64,000 nucleotides of DNA from Thalassospira indica (GTDB taxonomy: Bacteria; Pseudomonadota; Alphaproteobacteria; Rhodospirillales; Thalassospiraceae), in the NCBI RefSeq assembly GCF_003403095.1, contig NZ_CP031555.1, forward strand, positions 3,278,501 through 3,342,500, read 5' to 3'. Below are positions 8,854-15,402 of the stretch, piece by piece. The notes under the pieces were generated by a model that searched no databases, had not been told where the DNA came from, and saw only the letters and a list, made by a program, of their open reading frames with translations. The first letter of the stretch is position 1. The number at the start of each line of letters is the position of its first letter. The position numbers were made by a program, and so were the translations under genes.

Positions 8854-8947
8854 TGTTTGCAAGGAACCGTTATAACTTCTTGCAGATCAGGGGCGGCATG
8901 ATGGCGGCCCTTTTGAGTGTTGCAAGACACCATTGGGGAGTGCAGGC

Positions 8948-10561
8948 ATGACCGATAGTGACGCGCCCAAACCAGCCAAGGCTTCGAACAAATCCAGCGA
9001 CAATTCCGATAACGGGCAACCGTCATCCGAGGCCGGTGCGGCAGATGCCGAAAACAATCTGCGTGAACCAACCGAAGCCCCGGACGCCATCAGCTCCGAG
9101 CAGGCCGCTGTGGATATGATGGCAGCCCTTTGCCGTGACTTTGGCCTGCCGGGCTTTGAGCAAGCCGCATCGGGCAGTCAGACTCAGTCATCACAGCAGT
9201 CACAACCAATGGAAACCGCCTTCCAGATCATTCAACGTTATCTGCTTGATGGCGGGACGTCATCGCCAACCCCAACAACCGCAAGTGCGCCGACGGAAGG
9301 CTACACCAGCCCGCTTGAAAACATGGACCCTTGGTACAGTGCCGATGGCGGTTCGTCTGCCACCAATAGCCCGGGCAGTACTGCGGACGCGCAATGGGGT
9401 GTAACCACGATCCATGCGGACGGCAGCACAACCGACATGACCGGCCCGGTGATCCGCGATGACATGTTCCGCACCGCCATGCCGACCCTTCAGGGCAAGG
9501 CAGACACCACCGCCGATACGCCCGACTGGGCGATCAGCATGGAACAGGGCTATCCCCTGTCGCCGACCAAGACCAGTGCGCAGACCGCCATTTCTGCGAA
9601 AATGCTGGCACCCGATGTGCCAAAATCCTTGTGCAAATGGTCCTTGCATGTCGGCGCATCAACAGATGCGCAGTCCGAACTTTCTGTTACGGCACCGAAT
9701 GCGGCCCCGTCACAATTGCGTGCACTTCTGTTTGATGCGATCGATGCCGATGGCGCAGCCCCCCAGATGTCCGAAGTGCCGATTTATGGCGGCGCACCGC
9801 ATGCCATCCATCTTGAACAGACCGTTGGCGCGACGGGCAGCGAAGCAACCCCGGATGTGGCGTTGATCCGCCTGATCTTTGCCGACCGTGCGCCGGTGCC
9901 AATCCATCTGGAATATGTTGGCACCCTGCCAAGCCCGATCGTTGCGGGAAATGTGATGGTGGCCCCCAATTCCAGCATTCCGTTCTGGGTGCAGATCACC
10001 CCGCCCAGCGAAGGCGACAAGGGGGCCGGTCTTGTTGTTCTGGTCCGTTATGAAGCCGAGACCAGCTTTGACGTGACCGCCCAGCTGATGACGCAGGCCC
10101 GGACCAGCACCCCGACCGCGATCCTGAGCTGCAATGCGCAGCATGATCGGTCGGCCTGCCGGGCTGCCAGCATGATCTCTGATAGCAGAGGACGTCTTGA
10201 AACCGGGTTGACCGGCCTGCCAACCGATCCGGATACCGCCGATCTTGAAAAATACGGGTTCATACCACCGGCCTTTATGCTTGAAGCAGACACAAGCACA
10301 TCGGCATCAGCGCCGAGTTTGACGTCGACAAAAGCAGCAGCGAAAGCTGACCCCACACCCACGCCGGCGAAATCTGGTACAGCGGCAAAAACATCCGATC
10401 CGGGCGATGATGGTGACACCGACAACAGCGACAACAGCGACAGCAGCAAAACCAGCAGCAGCAATGCCAAATCGTCATCGGGCTCAAGCAAAGGCAAGAA
10501 CGGCAATAGTGACAACACTGACAACACTGGCAGCACTGGTAGCAGCAAAGGAGGCAGCTGA
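8948..10561 (+). CDS. uncharacterised low-complexity protein of the reb locus
   Basis: A 537-residue protein; the ATG at 8948 is preceded by GGGGAG at seven bases. I do not recognise a family. Residues 1-45 are a Ser/Asp/Asn/Ala-rich disordered stretch; residues about 45-75 are helical (AVDMMAALCRDFGLPGFEQA); Thr/Ser/Gly-rich sequence follows; roughly residues 225-410 look like beta-rich globular sequence (LCKWSLHVGAS..., VALIRLIFADRAPVPIHLEY); the last 95 or so are a Ser/Asp/Asn/Thr/Gly tail encoded by a simple GAC-AAC-AGC repeat. No signal peptide. It starts the reb locus, shares its promoter motif and is translationally coupled to the next gene. Possible roles are R-body accessory, toxin or assembly factor; none is demonstrated. 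Confidence 0.8.
   Translation: MTDSDAPKPAKASNKSSDNSDNGQPSSEAGAADAENNLREPTEAPDAISSEQAAVDMMAALCRDFGLPGFEQAASGSQTQSSQQSQPMETAFQIIQRYLLDGGTSSPTPTTASAPTEGYTSPLENMDPWYSADGGSSATNSPGSTADAQWGVTTIHADGSTTDMTGPVIRDDMFRTAMPTLQGKADTTADTPDWAISMEQGYPLSPTKTSAQTAISAKMLAPDVPKSLCKWSLHVGASTDAQSELSVTAPNAAPSQLRALLFDAIDADGAAPQMSEVPIYGGAPHAIHLEQTVGATGSEATPDVALIRLIFADRAPVPIHLEYVGTLPSPIVAGNVMVAPNSSIPFWVQITPPSEGDKGAGLVVLVRYEAETSFDVTAQLMTQARTSTPTAILSCNAQHDRSACRAASMISDSRGRLETGLTGLPTDPDTADLEKYGFIPPAFMLEADTSTSASAPSLTSTKAAAKADPTPTPAKSGTAAKTSDPGDDGDTDNSDNSDSSKTSSSNAKSSSGSSKGKNGNSDNTDNTGSTGSSKGGS
10405..10558 (+). repeat. simple trinucleotide-like repeat encoding an Asp/Asn/Ser/Thr tail
   Basis: Iterated GACAACAGC/GACAACACT units within the C-terminal coding part of the 537-residue protein; encodes DNSDNSDSS- and DNTDNTGST-type residues. 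Such repeats may vary in length between strains. Confidence 0.6.
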
Positions 10562-11061
10562 TGTCCGGGCAAGCGCAAAACGATGTGACCACGGCAAGTG
10601 ATCGCAAGGACGCGGTCAGGAAGGCGTTCAATCAGGAATATCTGGCAACCCAGCAGGCTATGGCGCAGGCTGCCGAACGGGCCCGCGCCCAGGTTCTTGA
10701 TCAAAAACAGACCATTTCCAATCATGCCGAAAACGTGAAATCCGGCGCACAGGCCCCGCAGCCCGCAATCGGCAGCCAGCAAACAGGGCAAGCCACCCCG
10801 CATCCTCAGTCGGCACAACAAGGGGCACCGCATATGGCATCGGATCCAAACATGCAAAACGGCCAGCAGGTGATGTTCGATATCGCCAATGAAATCCGTA
10901 ACATCATCGCACGCGAGATTGACTTGCGCATGCAGGCCTTGTCCGAGAAGGTGGAAACCGCCCTTGCCGAAGCCTTCCCGCCACGGGATCCGACAAAGGA
11001 CCAAAATCCCCAGCCTTCAAATCCCGCGCCCCCACAAAAGACATCCGGCAAAAAGACCTAG
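10561..11061 (+). CDS. small helical protein of the reb locus, unknown function
   Basis: A 166-residue protein whose ATG overlaps the TGA of the preceding gene (TGATG), with GGAGG eight bases upstream inside that gene. The N-terminal third is Ala/Gln-rich and helix-forming (YLATQQAMAQAAERARAQVL); the middle is Pro/Gln-rich linker; residues about 100-142 form a second amphipathic helix (MFDIANEIRNIIAREIDLRM); the tail is Pro/Lys-rich. No family recognised. Coupling to the 537-residue protein suggests that the two act together, and the shared promoter links both to the reb genes. Confidence 0.8.
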   Translation: MSGQAQNDVTTASDRKDAVRKAFNQEYLATQQAMAQAAERARAQVLDQKQTISNHAENVKSGAQAPQPAIGSQQTGQATPHPQSAQQGAPHMASDPNMQNGQQVMFDIANEIRNIIAREIDLRMQALSEKVETALAEAFPPRDPTKDQNPQPSNPAPPQKTSGKKT

Positions 11062-11064
11062 CCC

Positions 11065-11096
11065 GATGTTTACCACCGGGCCTGGCCCGGAACATC
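11065..11096. terminator. hairpin after the first reb-locus operon
   Basis: GATGTT...CGGGC ctg GCCCG...AACATC inverted repeat four bases after the stop of the 166-residue gene. No T-tract follows, so it is a weak or rho-assisted terminator at best. Confidence 0.45.
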
Positions 11097-11195
11097 AACG
11101 CCAATAACAAGCGCGTCAACGCGCGACAATTTGTCCCGAACCTAACCCTCAGACCGCCTGGCGACGGCTGTGCCGTTATGTATGTAAACACAACT

Positions 11196-11274
11196 ATAGG
11201 ATGTGTATAAACTTTTATTCACAATTTCTTTGCGGCTACGTCATAATGATTACCGCAAAAGTTATTCATCCTAT
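11196..11274. promoter_or_regulatory. imperfect dyad bracketing the sigma-gene promoter
   Basis: Outer arms ATAGGATG-tgt-ATAAACTTT (11196-11214) and AAAGTTATTCATCCTAT (11258-11274) are inverted copies; an inner pair CTTTGCGG (11228-11235) and CCGCAAAAG (11253-11261) lies within. The predicted -35 and -10 boxes fall between the outer arms, so this could be an operator pair or a leader hairpin controlling sigma synthesis. Confidence 0.45.
11218..11242 (+). promoter_or_regulatory. reb-locus promoter 2 (TTCACAA-N14-CGTC), before the sigma gene
   Basis: TTCACAA at 11218-11224, 14 bases, CGTC at 11239-11242, 64 bases before the GTG start. Same motif as before the reb genes, implying autoregulation of the sigma factor. 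Confidence 0.7.
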
Positions 11275-11305
11275 GGTTGTACTGTATCAACCGGAGGGGT
11301 CCATA

Positions 11306-12538
11306 GTGCAGAACGAAAAGAACAGTCCGCAGGATGAGGCAATCCTGACAGAAGCCGAGATCAGCTTTGCCAAAAGTCTTGAACAAAGCCTGTCTCTGGC
11401 GTTGGGTGACGATGACAAGGTGACGTCAATCTGGTCCCGGTTAAAACCCGAACAAAGGGCGCGCATTGCCGAAGATTATCTGGCAAAGCTTGCCGCAGAG
11501 GATGATCCCGTCGACCCAAAAGCCGACCACAGCAGATTGACCGCCCCGACAAGCAGCGCACTTGATCCGCGCGCGATTATGCAATCAATGGCATCGCCTG
11601 GTTTGGCGGCACCCCCGCCCGAGCACCAATCAGCCTCGACGGCAAATCCCCGTCCGCCCAAAAATCCGGGCAACACGCAGTACAGCCCACCGCCCGGTTA
11701 TCCGGCAGACTTCAACCCGCTGGCAGGCTTTCCCGGCCTTGAACCATCGCGCAGCGGCCCAAGCCCGGAAGACATCATTGCCGGTGCACTGGGATCGCCC
11801 GGCAGCACACCGACCGACCCGCTTGATATCCTGCGTGGTCTTGTTCCGGGGGCAGAAAACCCGACATTGCGACAACCGGTGCCCCATGTACCGGTCCCGC
11901 AATCGCCGGCAACCCCGCCCGCGCCGAATTCACCGAATGTCCCAGATGGCGGACAACATGCGTCCCCGCAACATTCGCCGCAAAGCGATCGGCAAGCGGA
12001 TGCGGATTTGGGACCGGCGGCACCGAATTTCTGGCCGCTTTGGATTGATCAGCAAGACGCACTTTTGAAGCAATGCCTGAAACTGATGTCAGGCAATATG
12101 GATGATGCGCAGGATGCGCTGTCCGAGGCGATGGTCAAGGCATCGACCAAATTCGAAGAATCCATGGATGAAATCCGCAACCATCGCGCCTGGCTGTCGC
12201 GCATCGTCCACAATGCCTGCATTGATTTGCACCGGCAAAACCGGCGCAAGGCGGAATATCGCGAAGAAACCCACGGGGCGGCCGACACACCGGCATCCCC
12301 GATGACGGCCCCGATAACACCCAGCCCCGAGGAATCATATCTGGCTGGTGAAAAACTTGATCAGCTGGAGGCGGCCCTTCTGGAGATGCAGGAAAAACTG
12401 CGCAAGCCGCTTTTGATGCGCTGTGTTCAGGACCGCACCTATGACGAGATTGCAGCGGCCCTTGGATTAAGCAACTGCGCGGTGCGCAAGCGTGTTCAGC
12501 TGGCCCGCGAACACCTCAGGGCTTCGGGCATTCAATAA
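11306..12538 (+). CDS. ECF-like RNA polymerase sigma factor with long Pro/Ser-rich N-terminal extension
   Basis: The GTG at 11306 is chosen because GGAGGGG lies six bases upstream; the protein is then 410 residues. Residues about 241-320 match sigma region 2 (DDAQDALSEAMVKA..., AWLSRIVHNACIDLHRQNRR) and residues about 354-408 match region 4 with its helix-turn-helix (DRTYDEIAAALGLSNCAVRK). ECF sigmas are normally under 200 residues; here a helical segment (about 18-65) and some 170 residues of Pro/Ser/Gly-rich linker precede region 2. No anti-sigma gene or transmembrane segment is adjacent. Its position inside the reb array and the repeated promoter motif indicate that it transcribes this locus, including itself. 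Confidence 0.88.
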   Translation: MQNEKNSPQDEAILTEAEISFAKSLEQSLSLALGDDDKVTSIWSRLKPEQRARIAEDYLAKLAAEDDPVDPKADHSRLTAPTSSALDPRAIMQSMASPGLAAPPPEHQSASTANPRPPKNPGNTQYSPPPGYPADFNPLAGFPGLEPSRSGPSPEDIIAGALGSPGSTPTDPLDILRGLVPGAENPTLRQPVPHVPVPQSPATPPAPNSPNVPDGGQHASPQHSPQSDRQADADLGPAAPNFWPLWIDQQDALLKQCLKLMSGNMDDAQDALSEAMVKASTKFEESMDEIRNHRAWLSRIVHNACIDLHRQNRRKAEYREETHGAADTPASPMTAPITPSPEESYLAGEKLDQLEAALLEMQEKLRKPLLMRCVQDRTYDEIAAALGLSNCAVRKRVQLAREHLRASGIQ

Positions 12539-12580
12539 GAATACGTGCGTAAAAAAACGACCAACTCGCAAAAAAGACGC

Positions 12581-12605
12581 GTCACAACGATACACCACCA
12601 GCGTC
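12581..12605 (+). promoter_or_regulatory. reb-locus promoter 3 (GTCACAA-N14-CGTC)
   Basis: GTCACAA at 12581-12587 and CGTC at 12602-12605, 14 bases apart; 87 bases upstream of the reb1 ATG. Confidence 0.7.
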
Positions 12606-12691
12606 GATAGACTGAAAACGGGACGGCGAAACCCCGACAGAAACACAACAGCAAGCAGCACACCGCAAAGCGTAACGAAGGAGACTTTACA

Positions 12692-13015
12692 ATGGCGATT
12701 CCGACCCCGGTAAATGGTCAGATCACTGATGCAGTCACCCAGGCTAACGTGAAAGTTCTGGGCGACGCCCCGGCAATGGCAATGGGCTCGATCTTCCAGT
12801 CCCTCGCACATTCCACCGGCATTCTTTATGAAAACGCCGTCAGCGCACAGCAGCAGATCGGCATCACCTCGCAGGCCGCAACCAACCAGGGCGTCATCCA
12901 GATCTATTCGGTCGACACGATGGCAGACTCTGTTGCGACCTCCAAAATTGCCAAAAGCGACGTTCCCGACAACATGCTGTCGCTTCTTACCGCTCTTCAG
13001 GCAACCAAGGGCTGA
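12692..13015 (+). CDS. RebB-family R-body protein (reb1)
   Basis: A 107-residue protein with the hallmarks of the RebB / killing-trait family: an N-terminal NGQITDAVTQANVKVLGDAP motif, a central Ala/Ser/Gln-rich helical stretch, and a C-terminal helix. Family members polymerise into R-bodies, coiled protein ribbons known from Caedibacter and found in many Proteobacteria. AGGAG lies eight bases before the ATG. By eye it differs from reb2 at about 12 of 107 positions. It has its own promoter and is followed by a strong hairpin, so it is probably monocistronic. The host target of any R-body made here is unknown. Confidence 0.92.
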   Translation: MAIPTPVNGQITDAVTQANVKVLGDAPAMAMGSIFQSLAHSTGILYENAVSAQQQIGITSQAATNQGVIQIYSVDTMADSVATSKIAKSDVPDNMLSLLTALQATKG

Positions 13016-13048
13016 TTTTCAAAACATCTTTGGCCCCAAAGCCAGTTT

Positions 13049-13088
13049 CAAATCGGGCGGTCGCAATCATCAGCGATCGCCCGATTTC
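13049..13088 (+). terminator. terminator hairpin after reb1
   Basis: AAATCGGGCGGTCGC ... GCGATCGCCCGATTT followed by CATTT; a long GC stem ending in an A/T extension. Confidence 0.65.
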
Positions 13089-13096
13089 ATTTGGCG

Positions 13097-13134
13097 AGCG
13101 CCTTGCAAAACAATCCGTTCTTTTGCAAGGCGCT
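13097..13134. promoter_or_regulatory. perfect 14-bp inverted repeat next to reb2 promoter
   Basis: AGCGCCTTGCAAAA (13097-13110) and TTTTGCAAGGCGCT (13121-13134) with a 10-base loop, ending two bases before the GTCACAA box. A degenerate version precedes the reb3 promoter. It could be an operator or a second terminator stem. Confidence 0.5.
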
Positions 13135-13136
13135 GC

Positions 13137-13161
13137 GTCACAAGACGACACGCCCCCCGTC
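13137..13161 (+). promoter_or_regulatory. reb-locus promoter 4 (GTCACAA-N14-CGTC)
   Basis: GTCACAA at 13137-13143, CGTC at 13158-13161, 87 bases before the reb2 start, exactly as for reb1. The following CATCTGTCTGACCGCA is identical to that after promoter 5. Confidence 0.7.
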
Positions 13162-13247
13162 ATCTGTCTGACCGCAACACACGCAAAACGGCTGGTTTGG
13201 AACATCTTTTCCTTCCGGCATTTCCCTAGGCAAACAGGAGATAAACA

Positions 13248-13571
13248 GTGGCTGATAACACTCCGCTAAATGGTCAGATCACAGATGCCGTGACCCAGGC
13301 GAACGTGAAAGTTCTGGGCGACGCCCCGGCAATGGCGATGGGTTCAATCTTCCAGTCCCTCGCACATTCGACGGGTATCCTGTATCAGAACGCCGTCAGC
13401 GCCCAGCAGCAGAACGGCATCACCTCGCAGGCCGCGACCAATCAGGGCATCCTGCAGATCTATTCGGTCGACACCATGGCTGACGCCGTTGCGACCTCCA
13501 AGATCGCCAAAAGCGATGTGCCCGACAATATGCTGACGCTTCTGACGACGCTTCAGGCAACCAGAAACTGA
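13248..13571 (+). CDS. RebB-family R-body protein (reb2)
   Basis: A 107-residue near-duplicate of reb1, starting at GTG (MADNTPLNG...) with AGGAG eight bases upstream. It carries the NGQITDAVTQANVKVLGDAP motif and the same Ser/Gln/Ala-rich core. The flanking DNA is also duplicated between reb1-reb2 and reb2-reb3, so the array grew by tandem duplication of gene plus control region. Closely similar copies may co-polymerise, as the Caedibacter R-body is built from more than one Reb protein. Confidence 0.92.
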   Translation: MADNTPLNGQITDAVTQANVKVLGDAPAMAMGSIFQSLAHSTGILYQNAVSAQQQNGITSQAATNQGILQIYSVDTMADAVATSKIAKSDVPDNMLTLLTTLQATRN

Positions 13572-13610
13572 TTTTATTCAGGGTTCCGGCCCGTCCAGCC
13601 CATATCACAC

Positions 13611-13645
13611 CGGGCGGTCGTATTGATCTGCGACCGCCCGTTTTC
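13611..13645 (+). terminator. terminator hairpin after reb2
   Basis: CGGGCGGTCG tattgatctg CGACCGCCCG followed by TTTTC; a perfect 10-bp stem with a short T-tract. Confidence 0.75.
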
Positions 13646-13692
13646 ATTGTGGCGACGGTTCTGCAAGCAATCCAAGTTTTTGCCTGCCCATC

Positions 13693-13717
13693 GTCACAAG
13701 ACACCAAGTCCCCCGTC
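13693..13717 (+). promoter_or_regulatory. reb-locus promoter 5 (GTCACAA-N14-CGTC)
   Basis: GTCACAA at 13693-13699 and CGTC at 13714-13717, 89 bases before the reb3 ATG. Confidence 0.7.
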
Positions 13718-13805
13718 ATCTGTCTGACCGCAGGACATGCGGAAAGGGTCGGTTCGGGGCCTTACGTTCCTTCCGGCACTTCTTTAGGTAACCAGGAGAT
13801 ACACA

Positions 13806-14141
13806 ATGGCTGATAACACTCCGGTCAATGGTATGATTACCGACGCCGTCACCCAAGCCAATGTCGAGGTCATGGGTGATGCGCCGGCAATGGCCATGGG
13901 CTCGCTTTACCAGTCGCTGGCGCATTCTCATGGCATTCTCTATGAGAACGCTGTCAGCAGCCAGCATCAGGTGGGCATTTCCTCTCAGGCGGCCACCAAT
14001 CAGGGCGTCATCCAGGTCTACTCTGTCAACACCATGGCGGGGGCCGTTGCGACCTCGAAACTCGCCGCAAGCGACGTTCCCGACAATATGCTTTCGCTGT
14101 TGTCGGCTCTTAAGGCCACGACCGGTACGGCCGTGTCCTAA
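13806..14141 (+). CDS. RebB-family R-body protein (reb3)
   Basis: A 111-residue protein starting MADNTPVNGMITDAVTQANV, with AGGAG eight bases upstream of the ATG. It is clearly related to reb1 and reb2 but more diverged in the core (SLYQSLAHSHGILYENAV) and has a four-residue C-terminal extension. Its own promoter and a following intrinsic terminator make it a separate unit. Differences concentrate in surface-type positions, so it may be a variant ribbon subunit; this is inference. Confidence 0.92.
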   Translation: MADNTPVNGMITDAVTQANVEVMGDAPAMAMGSLYQSLAHSHGILYENAVSSQHQVGISSQAATNQGVIQVYSVNTMAGAVATSKLAASDVPDNMLSLLSALKATTGTAVS

Positions 14142-14170
14142 ACATCCCCACTGGTTTCGCCGCCAACCCC

Positions 14171-14203
14171 GCCCGGCATGCATGCGCTTGCCGGGCTTTT
14201 TCT
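14171..14203 (+). terminator. rho-independent terminator after reb3
   Basis: GCCCGGCA tgcatgcgct TGCCGGGC followed by TTTTTCTT. The TTCACAA box of the next promoter begins immediately after the T-tract. Confidence 0.8.
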
Positions 14204-14228
14204 TTCACAAATGCCCGCGCTCGGCGTC
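14204..14228 (+). promoter_or_regulatory. reb-locus promoter 6 (TTCACAA-N14-CGTC)
   Basis: TTCACAA at 14204-14210, CGTC at 14225-14228, 54 bases before the reb4 ATG. It would drive reb4, reb5 and reb6, which have no hairpins between them. Confidence 0.7.
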
Positions 14229-14281
14229 AAACCGATACGTAGCACTTCCACCAGCCCATTCCTCCAGACAAGGAGACGGAC

Positions 14282-14578
14282 ATGCCATCGGCACCACCTG
14301 AGCAAGACGGCAAGAAATCCCAGCACCACCCCGCCAGTCACCCTGAAGATGATCATCAGTGCTCGGTTTCAGATCAGATCACTGACAGCGTTGCCCAGAC
14401 GAATGTTGCCACGATGGGGGCCGGTCCGGGCTTCGCCGCGTTGCAATCCATGATGGGTCAGGCGCAATCGCAGAACATCCTGATGGCGAACATGGTCTCG
14501 GCCCAAAAGCAAAATGCCATGATCGGCATGACGACCATGACCCAGAGCATTCTGCAAATGATGAAACGTCGTAGTTAA
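14282..14578 (+). CDS. RebB-family protein with His/Asp-rich N-terminus (reb4)
   Basis: A 98-residue protein with AAGGAG seven bases upstream. The first 30 residues are Pro/His/Asp/Lys-rich (QHHPASHPEDDHQCSV), then the Reb signature SDQITDSVAQTNVATMGAGP and a Met/Gln-rich helical core ending QMMKRRS. Compared with reb1-3 the C-terminal helix is shortened and Met-rich. It starts a three-gene unit and is followed by reb5 after 14 bases. Confidence 0.85.
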   Translation: MPSAPPEQDGKKSQHHPASHPEDDHQCSVSDQITDSVAQTNVATMGAGPGFAALQSMMGQAQSQNILMANMVSAQKQNAMIGMTTMTQSILQMMKRRS

Positions 14579-14592
14579 TAAGGATCACCCCG

Positions 14593-14901
14593 ATGAGCAA
14601 TCCGAACGAAGTCGACGAACAAATTACAGACAGCGTCACCCAGACCAACACATCGGTCATTGCCAATGGTCCGGCGATGGGCGCGATGCAGACCTATCTG
14701 TCGCAGGCCCAGGCACAGGGGATCCTGTTTGCCAACATGGTCAATGAGCAGCAGCAACAGGCAGTTGCCAGCCTTGCAACCACCATGGAATGCGCAAAGG
14801 CCACCCTGTCGGTCCAGGACAACAAGCCAAATTTTTTTACCATGGCCAGTCCGGCCAGTTCACCGTCCAAGAAACCGGACGTCAACAACAACCCGACCTG
14901 A
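14593..14901 (+). CDS. RebB-family protein (reb5), with candidate -1 frameshift extension
   Basis: A 102-residue protein with the Reb motif EQITDSVTQTNTSVIANGP and a Gln/Ala-rich core (QAQAQGILFANMVNEQQQQA). At codons 79-81 (CCA AAT TTT TTT) the sequence A_AAT_TTT is a canonical X_XXY_YYZ slippery heptamer followed by more T. In zero frame the protein ends 20 residues later at 14901; a -1 shift would give a product of about 167 residues ending at 15095. It lies between reb4 and reb6 with short gaps, so polar effects matter. Confidence 0.85.
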   Translation: MSNPNEVDEQITDSVTQTNTSVIANGPAMGAMQTYLSQAQAQGILFANMVNEQQQQAVASLATTMECAKATLSVQDNKPNFFTMASPASSPSKKPDVNNNPT

Positions 14902-15095
14902 ACCCCGATGGCACGCCCCAAGGCCAGAACAAGACAGGTGCCCTTGGGGGCGGAGGAACCGGTGGCAGCACCGAGACAGCAGACCACTGGTATAAAGGCA
15001 CCATGGATCCACGTTTCTACGGCCCAGCCGGAACCGGAACCCAGTTGGAAACGGCCGCGAACGAAGGTGGTGCAAGCAGTGAGGTCACAGGATGA
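14829..15095 (+). other. in-frame tail reached by -1 frameshift from reb5
   Basis: In the -1 frame after the slippery A_AAT_TTT (14829-14835) about 86 codons stay open, encoding a Gly/Gln/Thr-rich tail (TGALGGGGTGGSTETADHWY, later DPRFYGPAGTGTQ). There is no good ribosome site for independent initiation. The TGA at 15093-15095 overlaps the reb6 ATG as ATGA, the usual mark of a translated upstream frame. It may be programmed frameshifting, transcriptional slippage on the T7 run, or a simple frameshift mutation in an originally longer gene. Confidence 0.5.
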
Positions 15096-15316
15096 GTGAT
15101 ATCGTAAACCCGCAAGTTACCGATGCTGTCACCCAGACCAACGTCAAAATTCTGGGTGAAAGCCCGGCACAGGCGGTTTCCATGGCCATGCAGTCGCATT
15201 CACATGCCACCGGCCTTGCCATGGAAAACGCAACCCTGACACAAGGCAACATGCAACAGGTTGCCAATACAGCAACGTCAAAGCTTGTTGCCCTGATCAC
15301 CGCCCTGGCGGGCTAG
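15092..15316 (+). CDS. short RebB-family protein (reb6)
   Basis: A 74-residue protein, the shortest Reb here, starting MSDIVNPQVTDAVTQTNVKI with ACAGG upstream and ATGA overlap with the -1 frame tail of reb5. It keeps the N-terminal signature and one helical core (AQAVSMAMQSHSHATGLAM) but lacks the C-terminal SQAATNQG...YSV segment of reb1-3. It ends KLVALITALAG, echoing the C-terminus of the full-length forms, so the middle rather than the end has been lost. Confidence 0.85.
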   Translation: MSDIVNPQVTDAVTQTNVKILGESPAQAVSMAMQSHSHATGLAMENATLTQGNMQQVANTATSKLVALITALAG

Positions 15317-15335
15317 GCGCAACAGACTCTAATTG

Positions 15336-15360
15336 ATCACAATCACGTCCGTGCGACGTC
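15336..15360 (+). promoter_or_regulatory. reb-locus promoter 7 (ATCACAA-N14-CGTC)
   Basis: ATCACAA at 15336-15342, CGTC at 15357-15360, 43 bases before the reb7 ATG; would drive reb7, reb8 and possibly the 198-residue Reb-like gene. Confidence 0.65.
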
Positions 15361-15402
15361 TAGAGATGTGCGGTCAGACCGATCGCTTTTTCGGAGGATA
15401 AC

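Noticed and set aside
9135-11004. Long open frames on both strands across the two unknown reb-locus genes
   Set aside because: Products are Arg/Ala- or Leu/Cys-rich shadows of the coding frame; the chosen frames have ribosome sites and translational coupling.
13097-13134. Considered as a CRISPR-like or mobile repeat
   Set aside because: Only one perfect copy and a single degenerate relative; it is a local inverted repeat, not an array.
14908-15099. Open frame in zero-frame register downstream of the reb5 stop
   Set aside because: Arg/Pro-rich shadow sequence without a ribosome site; the -1 frame is the better-supported reading because of the slippery site and the ATGA overlap with reb6.
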